64,000 nt of DNA from Coriaria nepalensis (taxonomy: Eukaryota; Streptophyta; Magnoliopsida; Cucurbitales; Coriariaceae). Each line of letters opens with the position of its first letter. Position 1 is the first letter of the stretch. This document shows, in pieces, positions 41,859 to 54,744 of this stretch. Made by a program: the position numbers and the translations under genes. The notes under the pieces were generated by a model. That model was not told the DNA's origin. It saw nothing but the letters and a program-made list of their open reading frames with translations, and ran no database searches. The stretch lies in assembly GCA_027186245.1 (NCBI GenBank), contig CP114481.1, forward strand, positions 56,552,569 through 56,616,568, written 5' to 3'.

Positions 41859-44800
41859 TCAATTAGGCACAATGCCTTTGGATGACAGTCCAATTCGCAT
41901 TTCTGCAAATGAAAATCAAAACATGTAATTGGTGATAAATGAATATATAAACAAAAGTGAAGAAAAGGTTCGATAAAAGAAAACAAGAAGAAAGCTTCTT
42001 ACCTCCAGTCATGATGAGCTTCTCAACCCGAGAAACAATATGCTTTCCATAAGTATACTTTTTCAGGGAGTTCAAATGAACCCTGATACGAGAGAGAAGC
42101 AATTCAAGACTCCGGTCATCACAAGTCTCCAGAATCTTTTGGACAACATAATTTCCAAAGGGATCCTTCATCATTGCCTACAATTTTCCATTAGAGGAAT
42201 TTCTACACAGTCAGCCAACTAGGGGAAGTGCAATTAATAAGAGATATATCTTGATAGATAAACAGAATTTGAACTGTTTTATATAAAACATTATGAATTA
42301 TTGCTACTTTATTTGGACACGAGTAAGGGTGAAACAGACCTGTAAGGGCTCATTCTCATCTGTAGAACCGAGCATTTCATTCACCAATAACTGACGCTCA
42401 TCAGGGCCACCAAAAGTAAGGCACTTTTCTACAACATTAGAAGCGTATTTCTGTTGACTCATCTGTACAATCTGTCCTGCAAGTTTGCTTATGATAGCAG
42501 ACCGTTCATGCGGTTTTCCTTGTTCAAGTACATGCTACAACACAGAATTTACCCACTTGTATTTCTTTGGCTAAATTAAAAATGCAGTCAATATCAACCT
42601 TACTAAACTTTTAGATTATTCAGGAATGTACCTGAATAACATAATTCCCATACTGATCTTGTGACAAGGGGCAGACAGACCGCATGATTTCCTCCATTAT
42701 GGTTTGTTGTGTGCTCAAATCATCACAATGTTCCAAAACCCTCTATTAGAACAAAGAGGAATTAATCGATCAACAACATGGACTTCCACTTAGCACAACT
42801 CAATAAACGTAAACTCAAAATACTAACCTGAATGACACGACAACCATAAGGATGGGTAGATAGTGCAATGACTTGCCCATAGAAAGCAGAGATAATGAAC
42901 TGAATTCGATCTTGGGGGACGCACTCTATACATTTCTGAATTACATGATTACCATTTTGATCACGGACACATTTCATTACCGAACCATCGAGCTCTGCCA
43001 CCATTTGAGTTTGCCGATCTACATCAACCACCTCTAATGCCTGTGATGAGACATAAAGCATTATGACTTTCCCACAACTAGGGTTGCACACAAGTCGAGC
43101 TAATAATTAGGAGTTTGGGATTGACTCCCTAAGACTCAACTCAAATTCATTCATTATCGAATTCGAGTACCTAATTGAGTTTGATTAGTTAATCAAGTTG
43201 AGTTCAAGTATTATGTCTCTCTTCTTGATAGCTCATGAGTGGTGAGAGTAGTTGAAAAATAGATAATCTAGTAACAGAACTACATCCTTTTGAAACTACC
43301 TCGCAAGTGATTCGAGTATTAGAAATTTAGAATATCAAAATATGTTCAAATTGAATTCAAATACAAAAAGTTTCCATGAATTCGAATTCAAGTAATCACT
43401 TTAGTTCTGGATTGAGTTTTGAGCAGAGTTTGAGTACAAATATCATGAGTCGAGTGAGTAACCCGGTGTTGAGACTCAAGTTGACTCATACACAACCCTA
43501 CCTTCAACTCATTCACAAGTACAAAAATGAAAAACCATCGTCATGAAAAGATTAGAAAAGGACCTTTTGAATCACTCTGCAACCATACATTTGAAGACTA
43601 AGAGGCAAAACATGCCCTGTAAGTTGGCTAGCCAACTCCTCTCTTTGGCCTTTCGTGCCATATTCAAAAAACTGCAAAACCAAGCACTGCTTTTATAAAT
43701 TTGCTGATTAGGAAAAAAAAAGTGGAGGTAATAGAATAGTATTTCTAATTTTAAAGCGTTTACTTTCTGAATGACATAATTTCCAAACACATCTGTCATC
43801 AATGTGCGGGCGTGTGGAATAATCTCAGGAAATATCTGGCTCTTTTCTTCCACCGTGGTGGTTTCCAGTTTTTGCTGAATGAAACGACTTCCATATTGAT
43901 CCGTACTACAAGCAAGAATGGAAAAACTCAGTACCACATGGGTTGCATATGTAGGGAGAAAAAAAAAATTAAATAAAATGAAAAAACTCCAATGGAGTTG
44001 CTCTAAATACCTGAATTCAACGACGTGATTAGTGATGTCTGAAAGTTCAAAAGATTTAGACTTGTTGCTCTTGAACTCATCTAATAATGACGATGAAGGC
44101 CTTCCTTCGATACTGCTGCCAAGATCTGTGTGCCATGATCCAATGTATCCTCCCATTGAGCTTCTCATCATTGAGTTAAAGCATGAGACTCGCTCATTTT
44201 GCAGCATTTGATATCCAGATGCAACAGAAGATAGTCCAGAACCTGACATAGGGTTACCTAGATACGGGATGCCATGACCATATGATGGACTCCCGTAATA
44301 CCTTTGAGTATAACCACCAGATTTACCTAAAAATGACAGCTCATATTGTCGCTTCTGCTGAGAAAGCAACTCCTCAACGTAGGCTGTTTGAAGACCCTCC
44401 AAGTTTCTCGTAACACCAGAGTAATTCCGAAGTTGAGAAGGATCCAAGTTATTAGATCTAGCATGGGCTGCATAATCAGAAGTTCCAGGCGTGAAATTTA
44501 ATTCTGGAGAATAAAGATCAGAAGGAACATGGCCTCTTGCCCCACTGGAACTTTGTATTCCTCCATAACCTAAAAGAAAACCATACTTTCACGTTCAACC
44601 GTTCAATTTAATTATTGTAATGCTAAAGAATGTAACAATGCCACAATACCCGCATTAAGATGGTTGTTAACTGTTGAGTTCAGCTTCTCATCTATAGCAA
44701 AGTGGCCAGGCATATGGTCAGCGAATTCAGTACTAGACCTCTCTACGCTTCCAAAACCTGAAGAACTTGCTTTTGAGTAAAGATTATTATCAGTTCTTTT

Positions 44801-46536
44801 GGAAAAGTTAACCTGGTCCATGGAAGTCATCTTAGATACATTAACAATCCCATTTTTCGTTGAAATATCAACATAGTTATAAGGAACCAAGAGATTTTCG
44901 TTAATAGGATAATCAGTGACTTGATGCTGCAAGGCAGTTGAATGATCATAAGGCATGTTGAACAGAAAACCTGGCTGCTTATCAAGATGCTGATGAAGCT
45001 GAGATTGGATATGAGTATCTTCACCTCCATGTCTAATATTTGATAGATTTAAACTTGACAAATTATTTGCAATGTCATTAAGCTCAGCCACACCAGAAGA
45101 ATGACCATCTGGAACCTTGGAACCAGCACTAACTCTGCTACCCACAGGTGGAACTCCGGGACTGGGAGACCTTCCAACAAGCTGTGGTTCAGGGGTTGTG
45201 CTTCTTGACAGAGATGAGCCAACAGCCGATGAAAAAGAATGGGGAATGGTATTACCAAGGCTCTGTCCTCCTACCGGTCCAGCAGAAGCTACCCTATTAC
45301 GTAATGCCTTGATGGACCCCACTCCATTATATATCCCTGGTAGCCTGGGATCAGTTATGGTTGTTTCATCAATCGTATCCCCAAAAGCATTATGGCTTGT
45401 TGGACGTGAAATTTGACCAGACAAGGAATTAGGTCGATCAAGTCCTTCCTGCAGCGTCCAGTTAAAAACATAAAAACAAGAAATTAACAACTAACCTTCA
45501 CCAAACTAGCTAAAGAGTCATGAAATGATCTTTTGGAGGCAATATCAGTACTAACATATAGGCTAAGATTTCCAATGACTATCCTCAAAATTCAATTTTT
45601 TTTTCTATAATACTTCCAAGGCAGAATGATTGATTGCACACAACAAGCAGCTGTGCCGGATTCTGAAGTCGTGATAACAGGCTTTGAGTATGTAATTAGC
45701 TATATTACAAGCAATTGTCCATAACCAGCCCCATATTACAATATTTTAAAATGCAATTTTGAAACCAACTGATAAAGAATGGAAAATTGGTTGATCTCTA
45801 ATCCAGAAGCAAACTATTAGGGAAACTGCAAAAATTCCAATCAAGAATAAACGAACCAACAGCCAAAGAGAATTTTTACCTGAAGAATGTCAGCAAAACT
45901 CTTCCTTCTTGTGCCAAGCCCATTGCTAGAGAGTCCAATCAGACCATCGGCAGGTCTATCGTGCCACTCAGACGAAGCCTGCCTGGAAAGATTCCTTCCA
46001 CCAGAATTCCTCAATTCCTCTAAATCTTTCTCTCTATGATGCATAGAAATTCCCGGCTGCATAGAAAATAGAGACGAACTACTACCTCCATCATCCAACT
46101 TCCTCCTCCAGTCCTCAACTTGCCTAAAAGAAGACCCACTTTCTTGAAACCTCAATGCAACACGCCAATCCTCTTTGGACAACAATGGAGGGGGCAATCT
46201 CGGATTGACATTATCATGTGAATAATAATATGTAAGATAAGCAGGGTGGGAACGAATCTCATCCTCAGACAAAACACCATTGTTATTATTAATACTCCTA
46301 ATGTTACTCTCTCTATAATCAGAGTGCCTAAAAAGACTATCCACAGCGCTTAAAGATCCTTCCACTGTTGGGGGAGCACTGCCACTCCTATATATGTTCA
46401 ATTCCCTTTCCCGTTCAATAATCGACTGATTTCTCTGTTCCTGTAGAAGAAACTCAAGCTCGCTCTGAAAGCTGTCTTCTAAATTTCTATTCTCATTGAG
46501 GGCCGATATCATATCTATGTTGCCTCTAGAAACCAT
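41859..46536 (-). CDS. APUM: Pumilio RNA-binding protein (APUM group I)
   Basis: Ten coding exons: 45880-46536, 44650-45448, 44569-44011, 43905-43764, 43671-43564, 43040-42828, 42742-42632, 42534-42340, 42177-42003 and 41902-41859; 3003 nt, 1000 aa, with every junction in phase. Pumilio proteins bind UGUA motifs in 3' UTRs and promote deadenylation and translational repression. The N-terminal two thirds carry plant APUM1-6 motifs: [54 protein letters not shown]. Eight PUM repeats fill the C-terminus from about residue 670, with cores such as [53 protein letters not shown] and [13 protein letters not shown]. The first in-frame ATG is 46536; the frame is open upstream only to TTG. A hAT-like MITE sits in the intron after exon 5. 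Confidence 0.93.
43079..43500. mobile_element. hAT-like MITE in a Pumilio intron
   Basis: A 422-bp segment begins TAGGGTTGCACACAAGTCGA and ends with its imperfect inverse (GAGACTCAAGTTGACTCATA then CACAACCCTA). The outer eight bases, TAGGGTTG and CAACCCTA, are perfect inverted repeats. The flanks CCCACAAC and CCTTCAAC match at six of eight positions, consistent with a diverged 8-bp hAT target duplication. The inside is rich in GAGTT/ATTCGA-type motifs and has no ORF. It lies wholly inside the intron 43041-43563 and spares both splice sites. Confidence 0.6.
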
Positions 46537-47885
46537 CTCCAGAGCTCCTACATTGTCCCCAATTCCAGCAAACTTAGAAACCAATGCAAAAAGTAAAACA
46601 GCAAAGAAAATGCTGAAAACATAGAAAAATAAACAAACACAAGCAAAAATCTTAACCCTAAAGCCTCAGAAAAACCACAACAATACAAGTAAGAGATTTT
46701 AGCTTTTTTCCGGTCCCAAATTACGTGTAGGTTATGAAAATCATATAAAAATTTTATTTTTCTCTCTTTTCTATCTTCTATATTTTTTCCCTCGTATTAG
46801 ACAGAATCAATCCGCAATAATTGGATTTAATTACGTGAAATAAAACTATTAGGATACCTTCTTAATGAGAAAGAATCAAAACCAACACGAGCGAATTGAG
46901 CTTCTCTCTTCTGAAACTAATCCCGCACGAATTTCTTCTAATGAAAAGAAAAAAGGGAAATAAAATCTCAGAGAGAAATTGCATAAGAAGAGAAGAGGCC
47001 GAATTGAATGCGAGAAAATCGTGCCAAAATGGGAAGAAACGGTGTCGTAAAAAAGATGCAATCTTGAATGGGAAGAAAATCAATGGAGAAGGGAGGGTGA
47101 GAAGTTAAAAGCTAGAAGAGAAGAGTAGGGGATTAATATAGAGAATCTAGAAAGAATCAGAACAATCAATCCACAGATGTCAGAAATTCGTCCGGGCTAT
47201 GATTTTCTTCCAAAACCAAAAAATTACAAATGCTGTTTCCATATTTCCTAGTTTCTTTTTCTCATTTTAGTTTCCTTTTTCGTTTTTTCTTTCCTGGAGA
47301 GAAGCTCAGAGAGGAGATGGAGTTTTGGAGGATATGGTCCGTCAGATGAAGAGTGGGCGGTGATGGGCGTTACGTACGTGCATGGGCATGTTTGGGAAGG
47401 AAAAGGTCAGTGTAAAAACTGGGCTTCTTTTTCAGCCTTTTTCTTTTCGGTGGAACAAACAATAAAGCAAAAAATATATATATATGGAATTTTTTTTTTT
47501 TTTTTTTTTTTTGCGCGCTACAGAGCAGGAGATATTTTACGTGGGCTCACTGATTGTGTGGGTAGAATTTGTAAAAGCGCGACTGAACTTAACAAGTGGA
47601 GAAGTGGAGCACTTAAGATTGAATACCATCAAGATAAGCATCAGCATAACACCGATTGAATCCAATTCATATAAAAAGTCTAATTGCAATTCGGATAATC
47701 AAATTATTCCAATTCAGTCACCTGGTGGTAACAAATTGAACTGATACTTTGCATAGAAGCATTGGTGCAGGTGAATTTGTTGAATGTTACAAAGTTGATT
47801 TGTACATGAATAAAAACTGTGATGTTTGGAAAGAATGTTATAGGGGACAGAATCCATATATACCTAGCAAGCATCCTATAATGAC
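46537..47885. other. Pumilio 5' UTR/promoter and thioredoxin-like 3' flank
   Basis: The Pumilio leader and promoter lie here; TTGGTTTCTAAG just upstream of the ATG could be a 5' UTR splice acceptor. A T tract of about 24 bases lies at 47489-47512. Small ORFs across it are not credible. About 47700-47885 is the thioredoxin-like 3' UTR. Confidence 0.4.
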
Positions 47886-49507
<1,622 letters not shown>

Positions 49508-49918
49508 GTCGGAAAGTCTCCAAGATAGAGAGAGAGCGAGAGAGTTTTGCGGTGAGAAAAAGGAAGTTACTCTGAGATATCGGAGGGAGTGGGTCTTCCT
49601 TGCCTAAGGCGAGATATACGGCGTCGTATCGGGAGTGTCGGAGCAAAGAATTAACGGAGTTGATGGCTACATACGCCGTGTTGGCCCGCCGCCGCGGCAA
49701 TAGCCAACGAATTAACTGTCAGCATTTTTTTTTTACCTCCATCAGCTTTTCCGTTGGCTTAAAACAACGTGCACTGTTTTGCTTACGGTATAATTATGCA
49801 AATTTATAATAAATAAATAGATAAAATTTTAAAATATTTAATATATTAAAAAGAAAACGACAAGTAACAAAAACAAAAACAAAAACAAAAATGATCCCCA
49901 TTCTATGTAAGAGCAAAT
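49508..49918. other. Thioredoxin-like promoter and AVT1 3' flank
   Basis: A GA-rich leader of the thioredoxin-like gene (about 49520-49550) and its promoter lie here, followed by the 3' UTR of the AVT1 gene. No separate gene. Confidence 0.5.
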
Positions 49919-52616
49919 TCATGTGGTCAAGTACTCGATGATTTTGGAAACGGCTGAGTATGTTCCAAACCCAGATGATACCACACCTACTGTCATTATC
50001 ACAACGCAGACTCCTCCCTGCATAAAACTCAACACGTGAAACCAAGCGACCATTCATCACAAAAGCATGCAAAATGAACTACTTAGTGTCGTATTTTGCA
50101 TTACCTGAAAACAAGTTACTCTTCCCCTCCTTATACTCAGAAAACAAGCACAGGGAAGTATTAATGTCTGCACCGGCAAAGAACATACATTAAACTTGGA
50201 CTCATACAAGATAAAACACATGTACAACTACAACTAGGAATTAGCTTATTAGCGAACAACGATTAGTCGGTTACCACGAGCATAGTGAGTAAAGATCCAA
50301 TGAAAGACATCACCAAACCTGCAAATTTCATACATAAGAAACCAAGTCCAAAACATTTTCAAGACTTTCATATAATGTAGGATGGGGTGGAGAAATTGAA
50401 AGGCCTACCGAAGAAGGGGATAGTGAGACCGACAATAAGGGTAGAGATCACGATCCCCGTTCTAATGAGAATAGAATAGATTTTAGTATTGGGATGGTTT
50501 TCCGGAATCAACTCCTCTAGGCACATTGCGACTGGAAATATAGTTAATGCATATTTGGTAAATGGGTTCACAACCGTAGTCCAGACGGCAATCTTGGAGG
50601 CGACCAAATTTTGGGACAAGTTAAGGGTGAATTGGGACGATGTCGATTCTCCGAACATCATGTATCCCATAACAGCAACCCCAGCATACAACGAACCACA
50701 GAGGATGAAACTGATCGATTCAATTCATGAGAGGGAACCGAAAAAGTAGTCAATATAATCAGAAAGCTTGCATAGTTATATAATTATGGTAGTAATTAGT
50801 ATATTACTTTGAATTACCATGTAAGAAGGACATAAGGGTATCGACTCGGTTTTGCCATGGAAGTATAAATATTCGGAAAAACAGCGTGTCCGGAATAGCA
50901 AAAACCGTATAGACCTATAGCAACAGGAAGTGTTGTTAGGTTTACTGTTGTCCCTTTGTTCTCAAATCCGACTCCATCAACTGCACCGACCCAAAACAAG
51001 CACGAGACCACGGTTACGGTTGCAATAACTCCACCCACTGCAGAAAGAAAAAGCAAATAGACAACATTTGAAGATAGTTAATTACAGACACGATTTAGCA
51101 TGATTACTTATTGAGCTTCTTACCAGAGAGATAACTAAGAATGCTCATGTCTCTAAGCCAAACGGTTGGAAGAATAGCAAGGGTAGTTATTATAGCAAAC
51201 AAATGGTGTCGGTTTAACTCCAATGCGCTTAAACTTATATGTACGTTTGGAAATAGAGAAGATAAGTTATCACTCTCCAAGATTATGTACTCAATACAAC
51301 TAAACTGCAAGAAAAATAAACTGTCAATGTTTGAGTGATTAACAAAATTTAGGCTCAGTTTGTTTGATAACAACGAGTTGTTTACTTACATATAATTCAA
51401 CGTATAATATTATCTGCACCCACAAATAAACCATATCGTAATTAGTCAAGTTAATTAGCTTTTATCACATTCATGCTTATGGCATTATTTCTGTGATATT
51501 AATAGACATGTACCGATATGATGACTCGGCCTTTAGTACCGAAGGCAGCTTGTCCGATGTCGGGGTAAGTTTCCATGCCGGGCCCACTATTCAAACAATG
51601 ACTGAGAAGAATTCCGGTATAGAAAGAAAACACACCAAACATAAACAAAATCGAAAGCCCGAGCCATCCTCCTTCTTTGGCTGCATAAGGGGTTGATAGA
51701 ATTCCAACTCCACAGAGAACATTCATCCCTAAAATATGGATTAAAATCATGTCTAACAAGTAACAACACACCGAGAGAGAGAAAAAAAAGGTTGTAAATG
51801 GCAAAGGGAAATAGTTCGTTTGTAATATATACCGTTGAAAACGGATTGTCCAAACGAGCTTTGGCGGGAAACTAGACTTCCATGTGAAATTATGGATGAT
51901 TTCTCGAATTTCTTCGTGTATCGTGGAGAGTAATAAGAGCTATGCCTTTGTCTTTCTTGCAATTGTTCATCTGCTGCTATCAGAGGCTTTGATAGAGAAG
52001 AAGGTAATGTGTCATGGGGATGTCTTCTTATCAAGGATGAGGAAAGAGGCAAGTTTTCGACTGTTGATCCTAATGAAGTTGAGCCGAAAAAGCCGACAGG
52101 AGGAGATGCCACACTAGTTAGCATATCAATAGACATCCTGCAAAATTAAAGCCGGTAACTAGAAGTAGTAAAAAAAAAAAAAATGCTTATTTTCTCTCAT
52201 TAATAACAAAGTTAAATTGCACCCAAGAAGAGCAGAACACTCATATATCTTAAGAAAAAACAGAGTAATCTCTGTTTTCGCTACCTTTTTGTGTCTTTCG
52301 ATTCACTTGCATCAGACAGAGAAAAAGTCACCCATATATCTCAAGACCGAATAAATTTATTACACACAGTGTTTCCTTGGAGCTAACATGGAACACAAGA
52401 ACGCCCATAGCAAGTGACTGAAAATGAGATTTAAATTTTAAACCTGTAACTCGCAGGCCATGCAGTATTGTAAGAGCCGATTTTGCTCGGTTGCTTATCA
52501 TCGGAAGAATCAGAACCGTTTCCATTATCTACATATTCATTCCACTCATTTTCCTCATCGTATTCTCCATCCTCGTCACTCTCAATGTGAAAACTCTTTT
52601 CAGAAACAGAGTCCAT
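49919..52616 (-). CDS. AVT1C: Vacuolar amino acid transporter, AVT1 family
   Basis: Ten exons: 52444-52616, 51833-52137, 51514-51728, 51390-51413, 51124-51304, 50818-51037, 50409-50710, 50275-50318, 50105-50167 and 49919-50017; 1626 nt, 541 aa. AVT1 proteins are AAAP-family proton/amino-acid antiporters of the vacuolar membrane. An acidic Ser-rich cytosolic tail opens the protein ([20 protein letters not shown], then [11 protein letters not shown]). The AAAP core begins at about residue 160 with [20 protein letters not shown] and continues through [91 protein letters not shown] and a last helix ending [13 protein letters not shown]. About eleven membrane segments are expected. Exon 4 is a 24-nt micro-exon (IILYVELY). 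It most resembles Arabidopsis AVT1C and its close paralogues. Confidence 0.93.
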
Positions 52617-53069
52617 CTTCTTCTATCAACCTCCCTATCTCTCTCTCTCACTGCATTCTACAAACTTTAGGAAGGGAAGAAACTTAACACTGCATATTCA
52701 TACATACCTTTAGATACATTCTTGCATTAAAACAGAGAAACGAATGCATGAAGGAGTTACAGGAAACACACCATATATTCACAGCACAAAATTAATTACA
52801 AAGTATGCAAAAGAATTGACATGTACTAAATATAGAAACTTTTTGTGATGTACACTAACGGCTATAACTGGCCAATTGATTAACAATCTTTGCGGAGGGT
52901 TGAACTTTGAATGTTTCAAAATGATTTCACAAAGTCTGTTTGGTTGCAGAGAAAATTCATGGGAAAATATATATGGTAGGGAAACGAGGAAACAGGGGAA
53001 AGAAAAAAAAAGCTCACCCATTTCAGATCGAGATCAGGTCAGGATTAGTTAATTAGAGGGTAGTAGTCA
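52617..53069. other. AVT1 leader/promoter and MIR172 3' flank
   Basis: The AVT1 leader has a GA/CT-rich stretch at about 52628-52655. No gene is seen between it and the MIR172 hairpin on the same strand. Confidence 0.45.
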
Positions 53070-53204
53070 TGGAATTGTCGATGCAGCATCATCAAGATTC
53101 TCAATCAACTAATCCACACTTCCATCTCTGTACCATGTTGATTAGTTAAGTTATAATCTGGTTGTGAATCTTGATGATGCCGCACCAGCAAACCTCGACA
53201 ATCC
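53070..53204 (-). ncRNA. MIR172: MIR172 microRNA precursor hairpin
   Basis: Reading the minus strand, AGAATCTTGATGATGCTGCAT lies at 53101..53081, a perfect match to the canonical 21-nt miR172. The other arm carries GCGGCATCATCAAGATTCAC near 53183..53164, the expected star strand, and a lower stem pairs GGATTGTCGA with TCGACAATTCC. The fold needs the minus strand: on the plus strand the arm would give a non-canonical TGAATCTTGATGATGCCGCA. miR172 represses AP2/TOE genes, promoting the adult phase, flowering and floral patterning. A TATA box lies about 100 bases upstream. The one asymmetry is about ten extra bases in the 5' arm next to the star. It sits upstream of the AVT1 gene in the same direction. 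Confidence 0.92.
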
Positions 53205-53301
53205 TATATCCTTGCATATCATGATTCATGATACGGTCCGCCCGATGATCTGAGACTGGAGGAAGTTGAAGGAGATGGGTTGAAGAAAATCAGAAACTGC
53301 A

Positions 53302-53309
53302 TATTTATA
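53302..53309 (-). promoter_or_regulatory. TATA box of the MIR172 gene
   Basis: Minus strand TATAAATA, about 100 bases before the hairpin, at a position suited to a start near 53275. Confidence 0.55.
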
Positions 53310-54744
53310 CACAAAGCAAGCGCTGGCGTGGCATTTAGCTAGTGACTCTCATAGTGGTTGCTGACTAAGAGTAGTACATACAGTGGGTCCCTTGCATGTT
53401 TGGTGGGACCCAATGGTTTTATGCAATTTCTGTATTTTCATATGTCACTAAAGCATGTTTTGAGTACTTTTTAAATAGTTTTATTTTTATAAAATAAGCA
53501 TAATCCTTTTTATAAATAAATTATTTCTTCGGATGATAAAAAACCAGGTGTTGTACAGACCCTGTTTCTATAGCTCTATATGTTATTTTTTTTAAAGATG
53601 GCCATTGCAAAATAGGCCATTCGTTTCAGTCGTTTACATAATCGGTGATTGATTGCTAGATAGAGATGCTTCTTGTCCTAACAATGGCGAACAACCTAGT
53701 ACCACTTTAAACCTTAAACATATACAAATATAAATACATGTTTAATCTCGAGGCATTAAGGGATTAATGCTTATTAATTATGAATTAACTATGGTATTAT
53801 TCATAACAAATTTTTAGCTCTTTTATGAAAAGATGCATCATAACCCTAGCTAGAAGTGTAGATACCCATCAATTTGTTGATTAATGCAAATAATACATGC
53901 ATCTCATGTTAATAGCTTCGAACTCTATACATATGTGATTGCAATTAGTCACATTGTGTGAATGATAAATAATTAATAACTCGTCTTTTCTTATGTTATA
54001 CTTACGTTTTCGATAATATAATATTTCGAGATAATAGAATCTTATTAAAATCTATTTCGACAATATAAACATATGACTTTACTTAAATGAGTAATAATTA
54101 GTTTATGTGATTATAAACTTTATGTCTATTTTAATTTAATTTAATTTATTATTTATTTATATTCCGGACGCGTTTTAAACAACAGTGAACTATGATTACC
54201 TAAATTTATTATATGAGTTATGTTAGAGATGTCGTCATAAAATGTATGGATCTAACTTAACTAACGTTAGGGTTAAGTAGATAATAACATTTTATAAGTT
54301 AATTCGTTTGATTAATTCAACTTAATGAGGACATACTAACATGGGCTTGATTGAAATCAACAGGCTGTCCTTATTTTCTTATTGGCTAATGTTTAGTGTT
54401 TTGATAATTAATCATGCTCGCTAATTTACTTCGATTCTCGTAAGATTTTTTTGTCTCCTAGGTGTAAAGTCTAATTTACTCTAGTTATTGGGGTAAAAAA
54501 TAATTATTCAAATAATCACTTTTAGAAAGCAAAAAGCCACTTAAGCCCACACACAAACATGGGTACATCGCTTATGTGTAAATTTCCAGCCCAATTAAGA
54601 TTAAAGGGAAAGGCCCATCTTTTTTTTTTTTTTTTTTTCTTTCCAAGGCGAGATTAGTGAAAAAGAAGTAGTTTCCTTTTCCGATTCAAACACACGTTTC
54701 CAAATTTATAAGGTTCGTTTGATTCGAATTTATTTGAGAAAATA
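53310..54744. other. Intergenic AT-rich DNA, MIR172 promoter side
   Basis: No gene seen. It should include the MIR172 upstream region. A poly-T run lies at 54620-54638. No 5' LTR for the adjoining copia remnant was found. Confidence 0.45.

Noticed and set aside
47484..47744. Open frame starting in the poly-T tract
   Set aside because: The Phe run is an artefact of the homopolymer; no domain follows.
53163..53185. miR172 read from the plus strand (TGAATCTTGATGATGCCGCA)
   Set aside because: It differs from canonical miR172, whereas the minus strand of the other arm matches exactly, so this is the star arm.
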